A DNA stretch of 64,000 nucleotides from Sporodiniella umbellata (taxonomy: Eukaryota; Mucoromycota; Mucoromycetes; Mucorales; Rhizopodaceae). Both the position numbers and the translations under genes were made by a program. Below, piece after piece: positions 60,337 through 64,000 of the stretch. The stretch covers positions 372,001 through 436,000 of the forward strand of contig JAIXMR010000004.1 in the NCBI GenBank assembly GCA_025677835.1, read 5' to 3'. The notes beneath the pieces are model-generated. The model was not told the DNA's origin, ran no database searches, and saw nothing but the letters and a program-made list of their open reading frames with translations. How positions within the stretch are numbered: position 1 is the first letter of the stretch; every line of letters starts with the position of its first letter.

Positions 60337-61341
60337 ATGACCAGCAAACAAAAAACAGCAAACCCCGCGCCTATAAAAAGGAAAAAGAGGGTTCTCAATC
60401 CCAAAAAAGCGCCTGAGCCAACGCCAAGGAAGAAACGTTCTCTTTTAGGGTCTTTGAACAGCACTTTGCCCTCAGGGTCTTCATCTACTAGTCCGCCAGC
60501 TTCGGTACCTGCTAATTCAAAGATGCCGATTATTCCTCTTCCTTCTTTTCCAGATTCTCAGCTGTCTACGAGTTTACCATCACAGATCAACCTGACAGTA
60601 GAAAGCGCAGCGTCCAATAACACAGAATCAATACCCCCAGCGACCAAAATCGCCAACCGACGTTCTATCCTGACACTTCAGCAGAAACCTGACAAGGGGA
60701 ACAGCAAGAGAAAAAGAAAGCTGCTGAGTGCGCCAGTAGGTTTAGAGGATGTGAGTGATGAAGAAGATTTGGCGATGAAACGGCTGGAGAGCCACCTTCT
60801 GCCTGGGCCAGTCACTGTGGGTGCGCCGTCTTGCAGACGACGAAAGAAGAAGAAAAAAGAGAACGAGGTAGCGAATCAAGGTGAGCCGAAAAGAAAGAGT
60901 AAGAAGGAACCGGGGGTACGACTGGATCTGAGCCATCACTCGATTTTACCCAACGCGAGTTATGTGGCGCACTTGCCCAAGAAACGGCTGAGTCTATCGA
61001 CCGAGGATCAGTTTTTGTCGGACGATGCGAGCGAAGTGTTTGCGGATGCCAGCAGCCAGCCGGACAGTGTTCAGACTTATTTTACGGACGAAAGCCAACG
61101 GACGCCGCTCTCGTTCGCTTCAGCCCAACTCTCAGAGCCTGAGATCGAACTCGAGCTACCGCCTGTGGATAGCATGTGTATAAGTGAAGGCGAGTCAGGA
61201 GACGAAAGGCAGAATACACTGCTACGATGGCCCTCAAAAGCATCGGTGGTAGAACCGCGTGCGGAAGAAACCCCACGGCTTGAACCTCAACATCATTCAT
61301 TCTGGCGTTCATTCTGGAACCCTTTTAAAAAATCGACTTGA
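60337..61341 (+). CDS. Unrecognised basic, disordered protein, 334 residues
   Basis: Single-exon frame starting MTSKQKTANP. It is rich in Lys/Arg clusters (KRKKRVLNPKK, RKKRSLLG, CRRRKKKKKE, KRKSKKE), which look like nuclear localisation signals, alternating with Ser/Pro-rich and acidic segments (DVSDEEDLAMKRLE, LSTEDQFLSDDASEVF). The C-terminus ends in an aromatic motif HSFWRSFWNPFKKST. The clean 335-codon frame and its higher GC content support a real gene. No domain is recognised; a nuclear or chromatin-associated role is only a guess from composition. It converges on beta-tubulin with 74 bp between the stops. Confidence 0.65.
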   Translation: MTSKQKTANPAPIKRKKRVLNPKKAPEPTPRKKRSLLGSLNSTLPSGSSSTSPPASVPANSKMPIIPLPSFPDSQLSTSLPSQINLTVESAASNNTESIPPATKIANRRSILTLQQKPDKGNSKRKRKLLSAPVGLEDVSDEEDLAMKRLESHLLPGPVTVGAPSCRRRKKKKKENEVANQGEPKRKSKKEPGVRLDLSHHSILPNASYVAHLPKKRLSLSTEDQFLSDDASEVFADASSQPDSVQTYFTDESQRTPLSFASAQLSEPEIELELPPVDSMCISEGESGDERQNTLLRWPSKASVVEPRAEETPRLEPQHHSFWRSFWNPFKKST

Positions 61342-61415
61342 GCCCAAAATAAAACGGTTTTATAGATCTCTCTATTTTGGGAGAGAGGGGGGGGGTGAAG
61401 GGAGGTCTTTTATTA

Positions 61416-62943
61416 TTATACTTCTTCCTCTTCCTCTTCGTGTTCTTCATCCTCAAGGTAATCTTCTTCATCCAAGAGCTCTTCATCCGCAGTAGCTTCT
61501 TGGTATTGCTGGTATTCAGAGACGAGATCGTTCATGTTGGATTCAGCCTCAGTGAATTCCATTTCATCCATACCTTCACCTGTATACCAATGCATGAAAG
61601 CCTTTCTTCTGAACATGGCCGTGAACTGTTCGTTGACGCGCTTGAAGAGTTCTTGAATAGCAGTGCTGTTACCAATAAAGGTACCGGACATCTTGAGACC
61701 GACCGGGGGAATGTCACAGAGCGAGGTCTTGACACTGTTAGGAATCCATTCAACAAAGTAAGAAGAGTTCTTTTGCTGGACAGCCAACATTTGGTTTTCG
61801 ACTTCCTTGGTGGACAGACGGCCACGGAAGATGGTGGCTACGGTCAAGTAACGGCCGTGACGGGGGTCAGAAGCGGCCATCATGTTACGGGCGTCAAACA
61901 TTTGGGCGGTCAGCTCGGGCACGCTCAGGTTACGGTACTGTTGAGAACCGAAAGCGGTCAAGGGAGCAAAACCGACCATGAAGAAATGAAGACGAGGGAA
62001 GGGCACCATGTTTACAAAGAGCTTACGAAGATCCGAGTTCAATTGGCCGGGGAAACGCAAACTGGTAGAGACGCCAGACATGACGGCAGACACGAGCTGA
62101 TTCAATTCACCGTAACCGGGGTTGGTCAGCTTGAGTGTACGGAAGCAGATATCATACAAAGCTTCGTTATCGATACAGAAGGTGGCATCGCAATTCTCGA
62201 CCAGCTGGTGGACCGTCAACACTGCGTTGTAGGGTTCCACCACCGTGTCCGAGACCTTGGGCGAAGGCACGACCGAGTACGTACATAACATCCGGTCCGG
62301 ATATTCCTCGCGGATCTTGGAAAGTAAGAGAGAGCCTAGGCCGGAACCCGTACCGCCACCAAGCGAGTGGCAGAGTTGGAAGCCTTGAAGACAGTCGGTA
62401 TGTTCTGCCTCTTTACGAATGATGTCCAATACAGACTCGACTAGCTCAGCGCCTTCAGTATAATAGCCTTTGGCCCATGAGTTACCCGCACCGGATTGAC
62501 CAAAGATGAAGTTATCTGGACGGAAGAGCTGTCCGTAGGGACTGCCACGGATAGCGTCCATCGTAGCAGGCTCCAGATCCACCAAGACAGCTCTAGAAAA
62601 CAAAAAGCTTGAGTATTCACAGACTTTTGTTTTTCTTTTCTTTACCTAGGCACGTATTTTCCCCGGGAGCCTTCGTTATAATAAACATTGATACGTTCTA
62701 GCTGTAAGTTGTTATCACCAGCATAGGCACCCGTAGAATCAATCCCATGTTCTTGACTAATCGTTTCCCAGAACTTTTGACCAATCTATGAGAAAACCTG
62801 GTTAGCTTCTTATTACCAGCACTCGGGTCCATTACTTACTTGGTTACCACATTGCCCTTTCAGATGAGGAAAGAAACAGATGAGCACACTGAAAGTTCTA
62901 TTTCGCTTTTCTTACCAGCTTGAACGTGAATAATTTCTCTCAT
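61416..62943 (-). CDS. TUB2: Beta-tubulin
   Basis: Beta subunit of microtubules. Exons 62916-62943, 62840-62856, 62646-62785 and 61416-62592 give 453 residues. It starts with MREI, the tetrapeptide used for tubulin mRNA autoregulation in animals, then IHVQAGQCGNQIG split over three exons (exon 2 is only 17 bp). The GTP-binding GGGTGSG motif, RAVLVDLEP and the C-terminal acidic tail ([11 protein letters not shown]) are present. The tail is slightly longer than usual. Codons are biased to C-ending forms, indicating high expression. Intron positions in the first 100 codons are typical of fungal beta-tubulins. Confidence 0.97.
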
Positions 62944-63899
62944 GGCTTGTTGATTTCTTGGGTATAATAAAATGTAGGAAATAAGTTGCTTTTGGTATAG
63001 AGAGTTTTGAGAAAAACAGGAAAAAAAAAAAAAAAAAAAAGGAGAGCCCAAAAACGTGTTTTTTACAGCACAAAGTTCTCTATCTGACTTTGAACATCCC
63101 ACTCACACCATCAACAAATCATTGCTCGCCGTCGCAACCCCCAAACGAAATGCGTGTACAAATAGCGTTAGCCAGTATCCATTGAACCTGACGGATGCCC
63201 AATCCAACTCCGATTGCCCTCTCTGTTTTCGCCTGGATAGTGCAAGACTTGAGCAGACACCGGTTGCTATGACAACTGAAATCGAACAGCAACCTCTCTT
63301 TGTTTTTTTTTTTTTAAAAAAAAAACAGCGTGTCGCCTGAAGACAGTGCAAAGAAATCTAAACGGTAGGCCTGTTCAAAAGAAAGTCTTTCGGGATGTTT
63401 TTGTTTTTTTTTTTTTTTTTTTCTATTCCCAGACACTTTCCCCTACGCTGATTTTCATTTAAAAAAAAGGGTAAAAACACTGGATTTACCATATGAAAAG
63501 AAACAAAATAGTCTGAAAGACTTTTGCGTTATAAGACTTTATTTTTTTTTTTAAAAAAAAAAAATACACTCAAAACAAAGCGTCCTTGTTTGACATCGTT
63601 TCCGGAAGCGACCCGTTTCCGGGGGGAAAGTCAAAGTTCGGGTGGTACCCATTCGCCTGATGGTCGAGCAACACCGTTTAACGTGATTTATACACGCGAC
63701 ATTGATCGTCCCCCGCGTTCATTTGCAATACACCGAGGAGGGGGGGGGGGTGGTGAACAGTGCGAGCCGGAGCCGCCTTGAGAAACACTCAAAAAGTTTT
63801 GCTTGTCACACGCGTTGGCTTCAAAGCCCCTGGTTCAAACACATTTTGTGAGAGCAACCCGTATTTCTTGAAAGGTTCATAAAAATAAAAAAGAGATGT
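62944..63899. other. Region upstream of beta-tubulin, no supported gene
   Basis: About 950 bp with T(n)A(n) blocks at 63302-63325, 63400-63421 and 63541-63564, and a G run at 63740-63750. Sequence from about 63590 to 63790 is clearly richer in G+C than its surroundings. Frames of 60-95 codons on both strands have no recognisable family. Confidence 0.4.
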
Positions 63900-64000
63900 G
63901 GCTGATTCACACCAGCAGTCGTTTTTCTGCCTTGAGTCGAACCATCGCATATAGCACTTGGTATGCGCACCCAAACCATGAGCTACAAGCGCGGATGCTT
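63900..64000 (-). ncRNA. tRNA-like (SINE-like) sequence at the right edge
   Basis: On the minus strand TAGCTCATGG (box A-like) is followed about 35 bases later by GGTTCGACTC, a good RNA polymerase III box B. Between them CGCATA and TATGCG can pair as an anticodon-like stem but leave a ten-base loop, and the T stem does not close. It is therefore more likely a tRNA-derived repeat than a working tRNA. The same strand is open as protein from 63789 to the window edge, so a gene 3' end entering from the right is the alternative. Confidence 0.25.

Noticed and set aside
63056..63340. 94-codon ORF upstream of beta-tubulin
   Set aside because: Ends in Phe/Lys runs from a T(n)A(n) block and matches no family.

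Overview
The window is eukaryotic and almost certainly from a filamentous fungus of the Mucoromycota, probably Mucorales. It is AT-rich. Coding exons are short and separated by GT...AG introns of about 41-117 bp. The genes are fungal housekeeping genes: LSM5, GPN2, RPL27, MRPL23, MDM34, ERG25, beta-tubulin, MNT1/KRE2 and MNN1 type mannosyltransferases. Decayed DDE transposase relics look like the Tc1/mariner-related family common in Mucorales. Long poly(A)/poly(T) runs (15-30 nt) and T(n)A(n) blocks sit in introns and intergenic DNA throughout. Exon models were spliced by hand from splice signals and protein conservation; total coding lengths were checked for divisibility by three. The lineage call is inference.

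Layout. 1-8.7 kb: compact gene block with VMS1 (runs off the left edge), GPN2, LSM5, an AVT3/4-like vacuolar amino-acid transporter with a one-base homopolymer frameshift, a membrane-anchored SGNH esterase, and the spliceosomal protein BCAS2/SPF27. 8.7-22.7 kb: gene-poor DNA holding a NmrA-like Rossmann protein, ERMES subunit MDM34 and sterol C4-methyl oxidase ERG25, plus a Tc1/mariner-type relic and a possible TnpB/Fanzor-like relic. 22.7-34.4 kb: AAAP amino-acid transporter, RPL27, SLX4-like protein, second AVT3/4-like transporter, DOT1-type H3K79 methyltransferase, mitochondrial uL23 and the thiamine pyrophosphate carrier TPC1.

36.9-48.3 kb is the most unusual structure. Two nearly identical 2.9 kb non-coding arms in opposite orientation (36865-39774 and 45399-48309) flank a 5.6 kb island with two convergent Golgi mannosyltransferase genes (GT15 and GT71) whose stop codons overlap, and a decayed transposase. 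A piece of the arm occurs a third time at 35.3-35.6 kb.

48.7-59.7 kb is one giant gene on the minus strand, 11 exons coding for about 3,425 residues. It is recognisable from end to end as an SZT2 orthologue, the scaffold of the KICSTOR complex that controls GATOR1/TORC1 in animals. It is followed by an unrecognised basic, disordered protein and by beta-tubulin.

Functional themes: three AAAP amino-acid transporters and the nutrient-sensing SZT2 lie in the same 60 kb, although nothing shows that they are co-regulated. The other genes are ordinary housekeeping functions: RNA processing, translation quality control, mitochondrial biogenesis, sterol and cell-wall mannan synthesis, chromatin and cytoskeleton.
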